A DNA stretch of 64,000 bases from Archegozetes longisetosus (Eukaryota; Arthropoda; Arachnida; Sarcoptiformes; Trhypochthoniidae): NCBI GenBank assembly GCA_018873245.2, contig JAEMBT020000007.1, positions 2,056,001 through 2,120,000 on the forward strand. The letters are read 5' to 3'. Below, one piece after another: positions 33,730 to 45,832 of the stretch; the stretch's first letter is position 1, and each line of letters begins with the position of its first letter. Made by a program: the position numbers and the translations under genes. The notes beneath the pieces are model-generated. The model saw only the letters and a list, made by a program, of their open reading frames with translations. It had not been told where the DNA came from and did not search any database.

Positions 33730-34839
33730 CTATTGATTTCCGAAATTCCTACAATCAACCCCATTTACGCATCCAATGCAATTTATGCAACCTTTACAAT
33801 TAACACAACCAATACAATCGGTGCAATCAGTGCAATCGGTACATCCTTGGCAATTAACGCAATCTTTGCAGTTATTGCAATCTTGGCAATTCTTACAATC
33901 TTTGCTATCGGTACATCTTTTACAATTTTTGCAATCTTTGACATTAGTGCATTCTTGGCAATTATTGCAGTCTCTGCAGTCGGTACATTCTATGCAATTC
34001 CTGCAATCATCACAATTCAAGCACCCTTGACAATTATTACAATCTTTGCAATTAGTGCTTTCTTTACAATTTCTGCAATCTTTGCAGTTCGTGCAAACTT
34101 GGCAATTATTACAGTCTTTACAATTTCTACAGTCAGTACAATTTTTACAATCCTTACAGTTTCTGCAATTTGTGCATCTTGAACAATCAGTACAATCTCT
34201 ACCATCGTTATCTATAGGTTTCGTGAAATTTTCCCTATTTCTCTGAAGATGGAAGTTGTCTGTGGTTGATGCTGATTGTGTTCTCTCTTCTAGAACTAGG
34301 GTAGGTAAAATTGGCGAAGATACTACAGAAGAAGTGTGTGAATTTGTTAAATGTGTCGGTCTGGGAGGAACTGATGTAATTTTTCTATTCGCTGGACTAG
34401 TAATCATTGAATCGACATCTCTGTAATCATGATCAACGAATTGTGGTTTTGCCGCTTCTTTTATTGAATTTTTACAATCTATTTGGCGATGAGGACCAAA
34501 TTCGCAGTTTGCAGCGTGTGTAGCCAAATCTCCAAGTCGAAAACCTTTGCAACCGAAGGTCTCATTTTCACATCGCATTATCAATTCTTTAATAATATTA
34601 ATCAAGCTTCGTGGGGCTTTACTTAAATTATATGCAGTTAAACCCTTTCGATCTGTTGGACAGGTGTTACTACCATTTCTTAACCAACTTCTGATGCAGT
34701 CATTGCAAAATGTACACCCGCACGGAGTAACTATCGGGTTGTTAAAAATACCAAAACAAATGCTGCAAACTAACTCTTCATGTCCTTTGGGTAACTCAAT
34801 GAATTTTGATTTATCATAACCAGAACCATTTGATGTCAT
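33730..34839 (-). CDS. RING/TRAF-finger protein with a 150-residue triplet cysteine array
   Basis: The first ATG in frame is at 34839, giving 369 residues from one exon. Residues 25-63 form a RING finger (CSIC, CGCTFCNDC, CPTD): ligands C25, C28, C40, C42 (Cys where His is usual), C45, C48, C60 and D63. A TRAF-type zinc finger follows (C90, C97, H108, C112). The layout is that of NRDP1/TRAF-like E3 ubiquitin ligases. A polar Ser/Thr linker leads to residues 214-363: fifty consecutive three-residue units in which 46 end in Cys (NC, DC, KDC, TDC types), with no slippage. A 12-residue super-period is visible, with KDC or RDC every fourth unit. There is no signal peptide. The E3 function is inferred from the RING; the array's function is unknown. 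An alternative 5' exon cannot be excluded. Confidence 0.85.
   Translation of the reverse strand: MTSNGSGYDKSKFIELPKGHEELVCSICFGIFNNPIVTPCGCTFCNDCIRSWLRNGSNTCPTDRKGLTAYNLSKAPRSLINIIKELIMRCENETFGCKGFRLGDLATHAANCEFGPHRQIDCKNSIKEAAKPQFVDHDYRDVDSMITSPANRKITSVPPRPTHLTNSHTSSVVSSPILPTLVLEERTQSASTTDNFHLQRNRENFTKPIDNDGRDCTDCSRCTNCRNCKDCKNCTDCRNCKDCNNCQVCTNCKDCRNCKESTNCKDCNNCQGCLNCDDCRNCIECTDCRDCNNCQECTNVKDCKNCKRCTDSKDCKNCQDCNNCKDCVNCQGCTDCTDCTDCIGCVNCKGCINCIGCVNGVDCRNFGNQ
33751..34200 (-). repeat. Coding 9-bp/36-bp repeat encoding the cysteine array
   Basis: Fifty in-frame 9-bp units encode x-[D/N/G]-C; a 36-bp higher-order unit encodes roughly KDC-xNC-QxC-TNC. Cys is replaced in only four units (KES, TNV, TDS, VNG). 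The repeats also produce long meaningless open frames on the opposite strand. Confidence 0.85.
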
Positions 34840-37761
34840 TTTTGGGTTACTTTCAATTTGGTTTAAAAGGCTGTTTGAGTCAATTTCCAATTTATGCTCT
34901 TATGAAATTATTCTTAAAATGAAAATATAAAATTGAACTGGTTACATCATTTTTTATGCTTTGCATCTTTAATGTTATTACTGCGTCAGTTTCCTTGTAT
35001 TAATCAACATCATAGAATGTTGATATTCGTTATGTAAGTCTATTAATAGTTTGAATACTAGTCTACATATAAGGTTTTTTATACACAATCTTTGACTATC
35101 AAGAAACAGTAGGAAACTGTATAAGTCTTGATTTTAATAAGATTCTTCTTATAAAATAAGGATAAAAAATAAGGTGTTCATTTCTGCTTAAAGTGATTTT
35201 TATAACGATAAGGATCATCAAATTGCTAGAAGTCACACATAGACAAATGCATTTCCTCCCTCTAATTGAATTACAAGCTGAATACATAATAAAAACACAA
35301 AATAATTGTGAGAAAATTTTGTGGACGGCCAACTTCACACTTTTTAAATTGCATAGAATTCGCGTTCTACTTCCAAAATAATATATTGTATATGAACAAT
35401 TAATACTTTGTGTTAATACGAGGATATGCAGAAGCTCACTTCCACACTTCTCACAATAGATTCCAATTTGTAACTCAATTATAGTGACATCTATTTATGT
35501 ATGATTGCTAACATTTTAACGGCCCTTATCATTATAAAAACAACCTTAAGCAGGAATGAATATCTTATGATTTTTAAGCATATAATCCGTATTTTACAAA
35601 AAGATTCATTTGATCAAGGCTTCCACAGTTTCATACTTTTCTCTGTAAGTTAAAATGGGTGGTTTTTGAGTGTTCACCATCCCTATCTTCAATTTATTTG
35701 AACTTTTTAATAAAGTAATTTGCAGAGAACTTCATCAGAGACATACTATCAGACTCCTCCTGGTCTCCCCCTAAATAACTTTTATTTTTACAATGGTAGC
35801 AGATGAATATTTCCGAGTAAGCATTGAAAGTTAAATTTTGAGGAATGTGAAGAAACGACTTAAATCGTAGAGATTTAAATCATTAATTTTTGAATTCACC
35901 TCGAAATAAAACACACAATGATAGAATTTGAAATCGTCATATGAACTTGAATAAACCAAAACTATCGAGATGGCATCCTAACAATCGTATATGGTGTTGA
36001 TTGACGTGCAATGTCAAGATAAATCCAATGATAAATTATTTTTCTATAACATCAGTAAGTTGTCCATTCACATTCGCCAAGGTTCAACCTCATGTGGTTA
36101 AGCATGCTTACTCATAAAAATTGCATTCGACTTTGTACCTTTAACCAGGTGGCGTCTAATTAATAAAAATTTCAAGAGCTTTAATTTTGCACGGACATCA
36201 AGCTATTATATCTCACGATTGAAAGATATGCTAAATTAAAATATTTTAATATTCAAGCTTGATACATCATGAGTCCTAACTTATTATTGGCCAAGCAAAT
36301 ATATACATTTTCGAATGCAGCCATTAGAATTCAAAAATATTCATCTGGTGCTCTTGCCAGAATTAACATCACTTGTGGAAAGGTTAGGAGAAGATGAATC
36401 ATGTCTATACAATGAAGCTTTTTGCAATCCATAGTTTGCGGAAAAAATCCACTTTAATAAGTTCATATCATGGGGTAGAGAGCACTTAAAAACCTTCTGT
36501 TTAAGCTTTTCAACGACTTCTATATGAAATAAATTAATTTCTTTCATTAAGGTTAATAGTCATTTTGATTAGACTCATGAAATTCTTATCAAAAGTCTTC
36601 TCAAACATTTTTTTAAAACTGATAATTCACGAAAGTCACTTTGAGTGTTTATAAAACATGCATTGATTTTCATAATGAAAGCATACTTTCAATACTTTAA
36701 TATATCTGCAGAAGGTAAAAACTGTATTATTCGAAGTATGTAGACTAACTATAAGTCTCGGTCGAAACTCTTGTATCAAATAAAATATATGAGGCGCTTA
36801 ACTGCATTCAAGAGATAAAAATGTCCACTAGTAGCACACAATTTTCATAAGTTCAAACATTTCATATATTTATATCTATATCTCACATCATAATTGATAA
36901 ATAAAAGAATTTATCTTATGTTAGTTACGAAACCTACCATTATTATAGCTTACAATGAACTTATTAATCAAAGTTTATTAATATTTACCTAGCACATCGT
37001 TGCGCATCCCTTAAATTGAGCATATGACCGAATAGGATTTATTGTTTCTTCATTCTATAGTTAATCTGTTTTTTTTTCAAGTTTAAAAGTAATTTTACTT
37101 TGATGTCAACTTTTTCAAATTAGACTATATATATTCTACTGAATTAAACAATAAACAATAGATAAATTTTGAATTTTATCACAAATCTCAATCAAATATT
37201 TAGTTTTTGTAAACACCTTCGTTGTTAAAATCAATATATGTCTTATAGACGCTCAAAACGACTTATTGGTGAATCGTTGATTTCAATGGGTGTATTTGAA
37301 ATAAGAGTTTGAATAAAAATCTTCAGTCTTATTATAAAACTATTAAAAACTTTAATTGACTATACCTTAAGTTCGAAAGTAACCTAAATATATTATTATT
37401 TAAACATTTGTGCTCACTGTGACGACACTGATTGTTACCATGACTTCAGTTGCCGGGTCTGGCAAATTTGAAATGTGGAGGAAAAATAAAAGTTAAACTT
37501 TTGAGTGAAAGAAAAGAAATCAAAAGACTAATTTCTGAAAATTATTTATTTATTTCAATTCAGTTTTATCTTCATATAAAGTTTTTTTTTATTTTTTATG
37601 CATCTATTATTATTATTTTTAAAGAACCAGAAAAATCTCATTCAAAAAGAAATAAATTCATACTGAAATTCACTATCAGACTAAATGATCTTTGGTCATA
37701 ACGCAAAACATCAGAACACAAAAGTATAAATATAAAAGCTTTTACAATTGTCCTTATAAAT
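34840..37761. other. Gene-free stretch
   Basis: About 2.9 kb. Short frames at 35099-35338, 36341-36547 and 37450-37701 have no recognised domain or splice context. Confidence 0.4.
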
Positions 37762-37880
37762 CAGTGTTGTCACCCTTCGGTCTTTTGGGCCGAAAGTCGG
37801 CCTTTTCAAGTCTTGATCGGTCCAAAGCCCAGGACCTTAGGGCTGACGTGGGTCAGCCTTTTCGAGCTTTCTCAAGTAAA
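37762..37880 (+). mobile_element. Solo hAT-like end with subterminal repeats
   Basis: CAGTGTTGTCACCC resembles hAT termini. It is followed by unusually G+C-rich direct repeats (GTCGGCCTTTTCAAG, GGTCAGCCTTTTCGAGC) and palindromic CGGTCTTTTGGGCCGAAAG. No matching right end was found. A perfect hairpin, CTCGTCTTGTGAGACGAG, lies at 37922-37939. Confidence 0.4.
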
Positions 37881-37939
37881 AATTCAATTTTAACTTAAAA
37901 TGTAATCATGAAATGAGGTCTCGTCTTGTGAGACGAGAA

Positions 37940-40261
37940 AAGATCAGTTTTCGCAAAATTAATATGAGAAGGGACGAGTTTACAAAAATTTATTAAGCGA
38001 AAACCTTTTCACTGCAAATAATAAACTGATTATAAGTGAAAGCTAAAATTTAAATGATATAAGAATCATGAATCATGAGTAAAAATGTAACGAAACATGC
38101 TTTCTAACTGAAAAACATGTAAAATATGGGTAACTTTAATCTCAAAAGCATCAGTGCTCACTTAGTACTGAAATAAATTGAGGAAAATATAGGGTAGCAT
38201 TTTATCCCAAAGTTAATTCTACATTTTCAGAGGTTAGGTTGTACTGAAGAGTTAAGGAAAATACAGGGATAACTTGTTAGATTTTATTTTTAAATTTTTT
38301 ATGATTCATTTATATTACATTCTGAAAAATATATTTGAAAGTAAACTGAGATTAAATATAAATTAACGATTTTTAAAAACTTTCGTTTCAGAAGATTTCA
38401 GAGATTACTTTGAATCAGAACAGATTGGGAGCATAGACCTGAGCAATAATCACTAGCAAGCTGTACGAGAAATCGAGAAAATGGCTTGAGATAAGTCAAG
38501 ACTTTGATTCAAGAATCCGATTCATAAAGTCGTTGGATATGAAACTCTACTGAGTAATTTTTTGTTTTAAATCTCCAAGGACTTTTCTGGTCTGTAAAAG
38601 GTAGACTAATCGCAAAGAGTTAATAGAGAATCTATTTGCGATTCTGGGGAGTCGTGACGAACACATTTGACTTGTTGAACGAGTGTCAGCGAGTTTAAGG
38701 AGAAAGGATTAATGCAATCTTTATAGTAATATACTCTTGCCGTATTTGCTTTACAAGGAAACAATAAGAATAAAATGTTGATATCTTTTCGAATGCCTAT
38801 TATAGTTAAAGTACATTGAGAGATGTTTCATGAGATATATAAGAAGGCTGCTCATGTTCACTAAATTTTCTAAAACTAACCTTCAAAAATTCTAATCATT
38901 AACTATTGTTTAATATTATTTTTGGATTTCATTCCGTACAAACTTCTTACATTTCTGGTCTGTTACTCTTCGTCCATGCATCGAAAATGAAGACTTTACG
39001 GCTTGAGTGATTCAATAACTAAATAACATAAAAATAATTTTAAGACTAAAATATTTTAAAATTGATAAAACCAATCTTATCAATCCAAAATGAGATGCTT
39101 ATTTTAAAAGTTTTAATTATGGAATCAGTTTTTAAATATTTTATATTGCTTTTAACTCGAAATTCAACGTTTAAATTAAATTTGATTCTAATTATGTGAA
39201 AAATTAAAAATTAAAAATATTACAAAATCCTGTAAAAACTGTAAATTTTTCATAAGTCCTCACATGCTTTTGAATACATGGACAGAAAGAAACAGATTGG
39301 GGTGTAAGGAACCTGAATAGAATAAATTGTGAGAGTAATATTAAACGACAGCTAGTAATTCGAATTTTCGAAAGGTCATTTTTGGAAAGTTCAATGAATA
39401 TGATCAGCTATCTTATATATCTCTTAATGTACCTTAATTACAGTAGGCACTCGAAAAGCTATCAACTTTTTATTCTGCACGGCTTCCTTGTTAGAGTGAT
39501 GAATGCCTCACTATCTACTTCTATTCTTACAAATCTATAATTAACTCGGAAAGTTTAGTTTCGAGATGTTTGAGTTAGTTATACCAAGCAGTAATTAAGA
39601 GACATCGCAATTGTCCTATTACTACATTTATTTTGTTTTGATGTGATTTTCAGAGATTTGGTTGAGATAAGTTGAGTTTATAATTTTTGGAGTGAAACAA
39701 GTATTTATTATGGGATTTCTGTGGTTTAACGTCATGTTAAGTACTTTGTCGTAGGCTTTAGGACCACTAGATAAACATTTCTCAAGTTAACTATTTTATT
39801 ATGGCTCCATTTTACAATCTTGGCTATTAATACAGTCTTGTTTTGATGAATCAATAAGCTTTTAGCTATTCGTAAACTTTGGTTAGTTTTCACTTATAAA
39901 TCGATTGTAACAGAGCATTTTCATCCCAATTCTAATAATAGATGAAACTTAAGAATTTATTCTTTAAAATAGTATGTATATATAAATATACTTTTATTTA
40001 TGTCTTCATTTATATTTAGCATACTTAATAACACTTTCTCATCAGTAATAAATGATAATTTTTCTCTCCAACACTATCTATAGGTTTAAATACCTGTTAC
40101 TCACGGCCACAAATGTAAAGTAATAAGCTTTTACATCTCTTATGTTAGTTTCAACTAAGTTTACTTATAATAAATAAAGAAATAAAATATTTTCAAAGTC
40201 TAAGCTCTTCGCAAAACTAGAATAAAGAGACGAGAAAACAAGTTATTAAGGAGGAATTGAA
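37940..40261. other. Gene-free stretch
   Basis: About 2.3 kb with no supportable gene or repeat. Confidence 0.45.
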
Positions 40262-41379
40262 TTAATACCCCTTCTTATAAAATTGCTGCACCATAAAAAA
40301 ATAAAAATATTTATTATCATTGTGGTAATTCAAAACTTGACTAACTTCTCTTTCAGAGTAAAACTCTTCTGCTGTTAAAGCCCAAGTTTGTTTAATCTGA
40401 AATATTTGTTCACAATTCGGTCTTTCATTAACATTGATTGAAGTCATTCTATTGGATAAGACTTTCATGTTCTCATACTTTGACATTAAAATAACAGATT
40501 CGGTTTTAACTTTCGCCTCAGTTCTGCAAATATTCAACAAATCTATATATAAACTGTTCATAATTTTATCTGAATATTTGTTTTACAGTTAACATACCCT
40601 TTTCCGTTCATATTCAACAAGTCTTTTAGAACCATTCCTAAGCTATAAACGTCAGCTCTTGTGTCATATTTTTGGCCGTTTCTAACTTCAGGAGCAACAT
40701 ATATTTTATGTTTTGTATTTGGTTCCCGCAATCGTTCGGCATATTTTTGAACGTTTTCTAAACCAAGGTCTGCTATTTTAACTGAGTTTTTAGTATTCTT
40801 ATAGTTCATATTATTGTCGAATTTAAAAAAAATATTGTCAGGTCTTAAGTCTTTGTGGATAATCTGTGGATATTGTTTATGTAAATAGTTAAGACCTTCG
40901 AGTATTTCAATGAATATTCCACTCAAAATATAGTATTTTAAATAAGACAATACACTAGTTTCTACCAAATTGATGTCATCCTTTAACATCTCGATGATAT
41001 CATCCACAGTTCTATCACACAATTCCATTCTTATATAAAGAGTAAAACTTTTTTGTCTTAGTTTCAATCCATCTTTAATAGTGAAGTAATTTTCTAACCA
41101 AATATCAGAATATCGCATAACTCTTTTGTGATTAAGTTTCGAAATTGAAGCAAATGTTTTCAATTCTTTCGAAAATTCTTTTTCATCTTTAACTTTGATT
41201 TTAATCTTTTTGATGGCGTACTCAAAGTCATCCCAAACTCCAACTCTTCCTCTATACGAAACTTTGAATACTTTGCCATAACTTCCTTCTCCAAGTTTTT
41301 CTTTCTCATTATAAAACATTTCATATCTTCTATTTTTGTAGAAATTGTCAGTCATTTCGCTGGTATTCTTATTACCCAT
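40262..41379 (-). CDS. Protein kinase, eIF2alpha-kinase-like, one intron
   Basis: Exon 1 is 41379-40598 and exon 2 is 40523-40262, with a 74-bp phase-2 intron (GTATGT...TTTGCAG). The product is 347 residues. The kinase domain starts near residue 20. Its motifs are the Gly-rich loop GEGSYGKV (30-37), Lys 57 in AIKK, HKDLRPDN (175-182) as catalytic loop, DLG (204-206) in place of DFG, and APE (229-231). Phrases such as SKLNHKRVMRYSDIWLE and LYIRMELCDRTVDDII match the PEK/GCN2/HRI (eIF2alpha kinase) branch of serine/threonine kinases. The protein is almost only a catalytic domain and lacks the RWD, HisRS-like or lumenal sensor parts of known eIF2alpha kinases. MGNKNT at the start fits an N-myristoylation signal. 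Substrate and regulation are unknown. Confidence 0.8.
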
Positions 41380-43578
41380 TATTTGATTGATTCAGAAGAA
41401 CTGCAGTAGAAATTAAAAATTAAAATTAAATGAGTTAATACGAAATACAGTCAAATAAAGATATAGTTTACACAAAATACAGAAAAGATAATTTTAAAGG
41501 TCAAACTTATAATATGGTTTCACTTCATAAAAGTTATTTACTACGATTAACGATTAAAAGGACTAAAAATTGATTCTAGTTTTTTAACTTGTAACTTGTG
41601 CGATTACTACGTGAAATTTGAATATTGTCACGTTTGATAATTGATACATTGAAATACTCTGCTTTGATCCTAATATTCCTATAAGCTCTTATGTCTTGTT
41701 CACTAGAAAACTGGTATGTCTACAATAGCATTAGCTCGTGAAGGCGTATCCAAAGTTTATTCAATTTTAATCATTAAAATTCATATTAAACATTGTTTAA
41801 TACCTTAAAATTTTGTACAAAAAGCAAAAAAGTATTTAATATTGGATGAATTAATATATTGATTTTATATCAGAAATATAATATCTAACTCGAATATTGA
41901 AATCATCTAGAGGCATGCAAATAGAAATCATACTGCATAGTATTTCGTTGATTCAATATTTTCTATTTGAAATTACCATAGGTTGATGATGTGTGCACTC
42001 AGGAGATAGATTTTACTAAACTGATGGCTATGAGAATTGCAACTGACTCAAAAATTAATTATTTCTTATTTTTATAATTGAATCTGAACCCTGAATTTAT
42101 CGCACTTGGTCTAGTAATAAAACGATGCTATACACAATATATAATAGTGCTACTGCAGATTATCAAATTAGCGAGAAGTCTATTTTATTGAAGTTATTAT
42201 TTAATAAAGGAGAAAATTCATAATAAAAACCTAATTTTAGAAATTCAAAATGATTATTTCCAACGAACTAATTCACTTAGACAAATCGGAGTACTCATTT
42301 AAAATTCGTATAATTAGATTTTACAAAAATATACCAAAAAAAGATAATTACTTTGTTGTTTCACTCAAATTTAAACACTAAGTCTTTCATACACATAATC
42401 ATCGGAAATTTGATTTGAAAATAGCATTTTTTATTACCGTTAATAATAAAAATTATAAAAATATCTCTTACCTCTAATATAAAGACAATTTTGATTAAAC
42501 CAGAGAACATATGAAAGTTCCGTTTGAGGGAAGATTAATGAAGAGTGAGCTGAGTTAACGATATATTTATTCAGATCTATGAATAAACAGTTCTTTTGCT
42601 CGAAATATTTGTTTATAAATCATTAAAGCGTTAATATATATAACATTTAAAAACTGAACAGGAGAAACCTATCCTTTTCCTTTTCTTGTCTCGAGTTGAC
42701 TGGGGATCAAATCTATCGATTACTCCACTTATTTTATGTGAGAATTGTTATTTAAGAACTACGTTCGAAACGTCAATTCTCGTTTATTTCGAACATCTAC
42801 TACTGTCGACGCCCTTATTGAAGTCGTAATTGAATGCTTAGATTTTACCTCCAGTCAAGTTAGAGATAAGAAAAAGACAAGTTTCTTCCAGTCGAATGCA
42901 ACCATAATTGAGTCATAAAGTTTAACAATAATAAACTAAATTAAAATAACTTGTTTCTTATGAGTTTTCTATTTTTCAAAAAGTGTTTGGAAAAGGCAAT
43001 TTATTATCTTATTCTAAAGTCAAGGCCAAAAAATATTTAAAGGTCAAAATGTCAAATACTATGACATGAATGAAATCGTAGATTTTAACATAAACAGCAT
43101 TTTTGTCCATCGTAAAACTAACTTTAGAAACTAACTGAGTTTAGAATCATTACAAATTTTATGACTAGAATCATTTTCAGCATACGATTTGATATCCGTG
43201 TAATTAAAATATTCTTCGGATAGACTACCCACTAAGCAAATTGTCTGCTTATTAGAATTTTTCACAAGATTAGATCAATTTAGACTTCTTACAGGCATCA
43301 GTAACTTTGATCTCAAATTAAATAGCGAATTTTCGATCTTCGAAAATTATTTTGAACCTCTTTCCGAGCATTCAGCACAATAATATTTTATAGTTATGAG
43401 AACCATATTGTTATACAATCAAAAAGTCCCACCCACTCCCGATAGTTCGTTACTCCTTATCCTTTTATATTAAAACACATTGTGAATTAAAAATCTTCAA
43501 TAAAGCAAAAGTCGAACATTTCCATCGAAATTTTAGGAAGAAATCAAGAGCAAGTCGCCTCTGTCAAAGAAGTCTATG
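41380..43578. other. Gene-free stretch
   Basis: About 2.2 kb upstream of the kinase gene; no gene or repeat is recognised. Confidence 0.45.
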
Positions 43579-43582
43579 TTAA

Positions 43583-45825
43583 CCTTTTAAAGTCCGAATT
43601 ATGTTCTGATCAGTAGAACTTTCTAATTTTTTGATATCTTATCAAATTAGGTCTAATTAGGATAGAAAAAAAAGTTCAGATTTTTATTTTGACCAGAAGC
43701 TTGATTTCCCGAATGTTCCTTAAGTGGAACATTGGACTCTTACTACAAGTTTTCAGTACAATATGATATGTCAATATATATAAGAAAAGTTATTTATTAT
43801 TGGCTTGAATTTGATGATAAAAAGTGAAGCAATTTTGATGAAGTCTCTTATCACATCCGAAGCACTTCTTCTTTGTATTTTTCATGCATTCGGCACATCT
43901 TCCTTGAGTTGTTGAGATAAGGTAATGATCATCACTGATACGTACTTCCATTGAAAGTTTCGCTTTAGGCCCTGGTTTTTGTAAAATTTTTTCATTCAAT
44001 TGAAGCAATACTTGTGTTACAGTCCGAAGAAACTCTAAATGAGATAATTGTCGAGATTTCTCATGAACTTCACAATGAAGACGCCAACTTTCGACCAAAG
44101 CCATATTCAAGCCATTAGAAAATAAATTCCTCCACCACTTTTTGCTCCTAAGCTGAGGTCTATAGTACCTAAAAGTCTATCTAAAAGATCGACACCACCC
44201 ATGCCTTCATTATATCTTTTGATTAAATGTGGTTGAGAAATATCCACTTTTTTCTTATCCTTTCGAGAATACCTTTTCGCTTTGCCTAATGGAGAGTGCG
44301 AGAGATGATTGGAGCCTATGGTGACAACCGAATTATCATTCCATCTCACAAATTCAACAGATCCATCACTTCTATAATCATAAAAGCCTCTCTGTTCTTT
44401 CTTAAAATTCTTTATATCAATTAATGGACAGCTTCGAGTTCTGTTGTCTCGTACAGTCCCAGTAGCTTTGACTTCTTTTGCTCTCAAATCCATAAGTAAA
44501 TCATAAGAAGTGAAAAAGTTGTCAAAATAAATTTTATGTTTAGACGGGTTATCTAAGATTTGTATCATTTTATCGATAACTCTATAGCCTAGTAGTCCTG
44601 AATCTTCAGAATCTTTAACAGAATATATTTGTAAATTATAAGGATAACCATTCGATGAACAAAGCATCCAAACTTTGTAACCAAATCTAATTGGTTTCCC
44701 TTTTATAAACATTTTACAAGAATGATGACCATAGTATGGAACCATTGACTCGTCAATACTTAAAAAATCGTGAAAAATACCAAATTGTGTAAATTTACTT
44801 ATCAAGTGTTCATAAAATGGTGCTATCTTTGCCAACTTATCGCCATTTTTTATCTTTGAATTGTCGACTAAGTGAAAATATTGCTTTATTTTCTTGAAAG
44901 AATTTCTAGGCATAGTTTGAGGAACTTTAGGGATATTCATATCGTGACTCGTACTCCAATATAAGTTCTCATTGGGCACAGAATGATAGCCACTGAAAAG
45001 TAAAAGACCAAAACACTGCCCGATTTCTCGACCACTTATCTCATATTCAAATCCTTTCTGCATAGCATATAGTTTTGTTTGTTGTGCCAACTCTTCCATA
45101 TATTCAATTGGAATAAACTTCAAAAATATTTCAAAGGGAGACAATAATATCAGTTCTGGATGTGTGACATATAATTTTTGAGGCTTTGTTTGAGGCAAAA
45201 TTTGGTCAAAATTTTTGTTTTTCTTCCATTTTGGTAGATCTCTACGATGTTTAGGTCCAAGATTTTTATCAACAAGTTCCTCATTTATTGGATGTGAAAC
45301 AACTATTTCGCCGCAAACATCATTAGGCATTACTTGATTAAGTGTTTCATCATTTATATCTTCCTCTTCTGTGACATTTCCATCTTCAGAAGGAGGAAGA
45401 ATGGCTACTTCAACTTCTTCGACATCACTTTCGATGTCATCTAAAAGATCTTCCATTTCAGCGAGAGTTAAAACTTGTTTCCTTTTAGACATCTTTATAT
45501 TTTGTGTAGAATAACGATAATTTGTGTAATAGTGACTTTTGACTATGTTTTTATTAATTTTGCCTCTATTTGAATTTTTGTTATCTTAGAAGTAAGTGAA
45601 AAAAAACTTGAAAATAACACTAATTTTGTCGTAAAATTTGCAAAATTTCAAATATTTCTAAAGTAAACACATTTTTGAGTTTTGGGATTAAAATCGACTT
45701 TTATTATCAGTTTAGACCTTTATCTCTAAAGTTATAATGCAGGTGTTGCTATAAATCCACTTGAAGGTAATCAAAAGTATTTTTATAAATCATGTTCCAG
45801 TTATGGAACATTGGACTTTAAAAGG
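43583..45825 (-). mobile_element. piggyBac element, complete, 2,243 bp
   Basis: Terminal inverted repeats CCTTTTAAAGTCC (43583-43595) and GGACTTTAAAAGG (45813-45825) are flanked by TTAA at 43579-43582 and 45826-45829, the signature target site of piggyBac. An internal GGAACATTGGACT motif occurs near both ends. The transposase fills the interior on the minus strand. The element is whole, with one lesion in its coding region, so it is young. Confidence 0.95.
43790..45492 (-). pseudogene. piggyBac transposase with a single frameshift
   Basis: The reading frame begins at the ATG at 45492 with an acidic N-terminus. It then holds the transposase core with catalytic Asp 247 (SIDESMVPYYG), Asp 324 (IYFDNFFTSY) and Asp 435 (GGVDLLDR), matching the DDD triad of piggyBac. 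After LLGT (about 44168) one base is missing. The proper continuation YRPQLRSKKWWRNLFSNG lies in the next frame and runs to the C-terminal cysteine-rich DNA-binding finger (CAEC, CFGCDKRLHQNC), ending at 43790. Rejoined length would be about 567 residues. It is the only lesion seen. As read, the product would end early after a short out-of-frame tail and lose the C-terminal finger. Confidence 0.9.
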
Positions 45826-45832
45826 TTAAACT

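Noticed and set aside
33694..34246. Long plus-strand open frames rich in Ile/Thr/Ala or Gln/Leu/Ser
   Set aside because: They are antisense shadows of the 9-bp coding repeat of the cysteine array; they have no start context or domain.
36341..36547. Minus-strand frame MKEINLFHIEVVEK...
   Set aside because: The amino-acid composition is plausible, but there is no recognised family, flanking exon or promoter, so it was not called.
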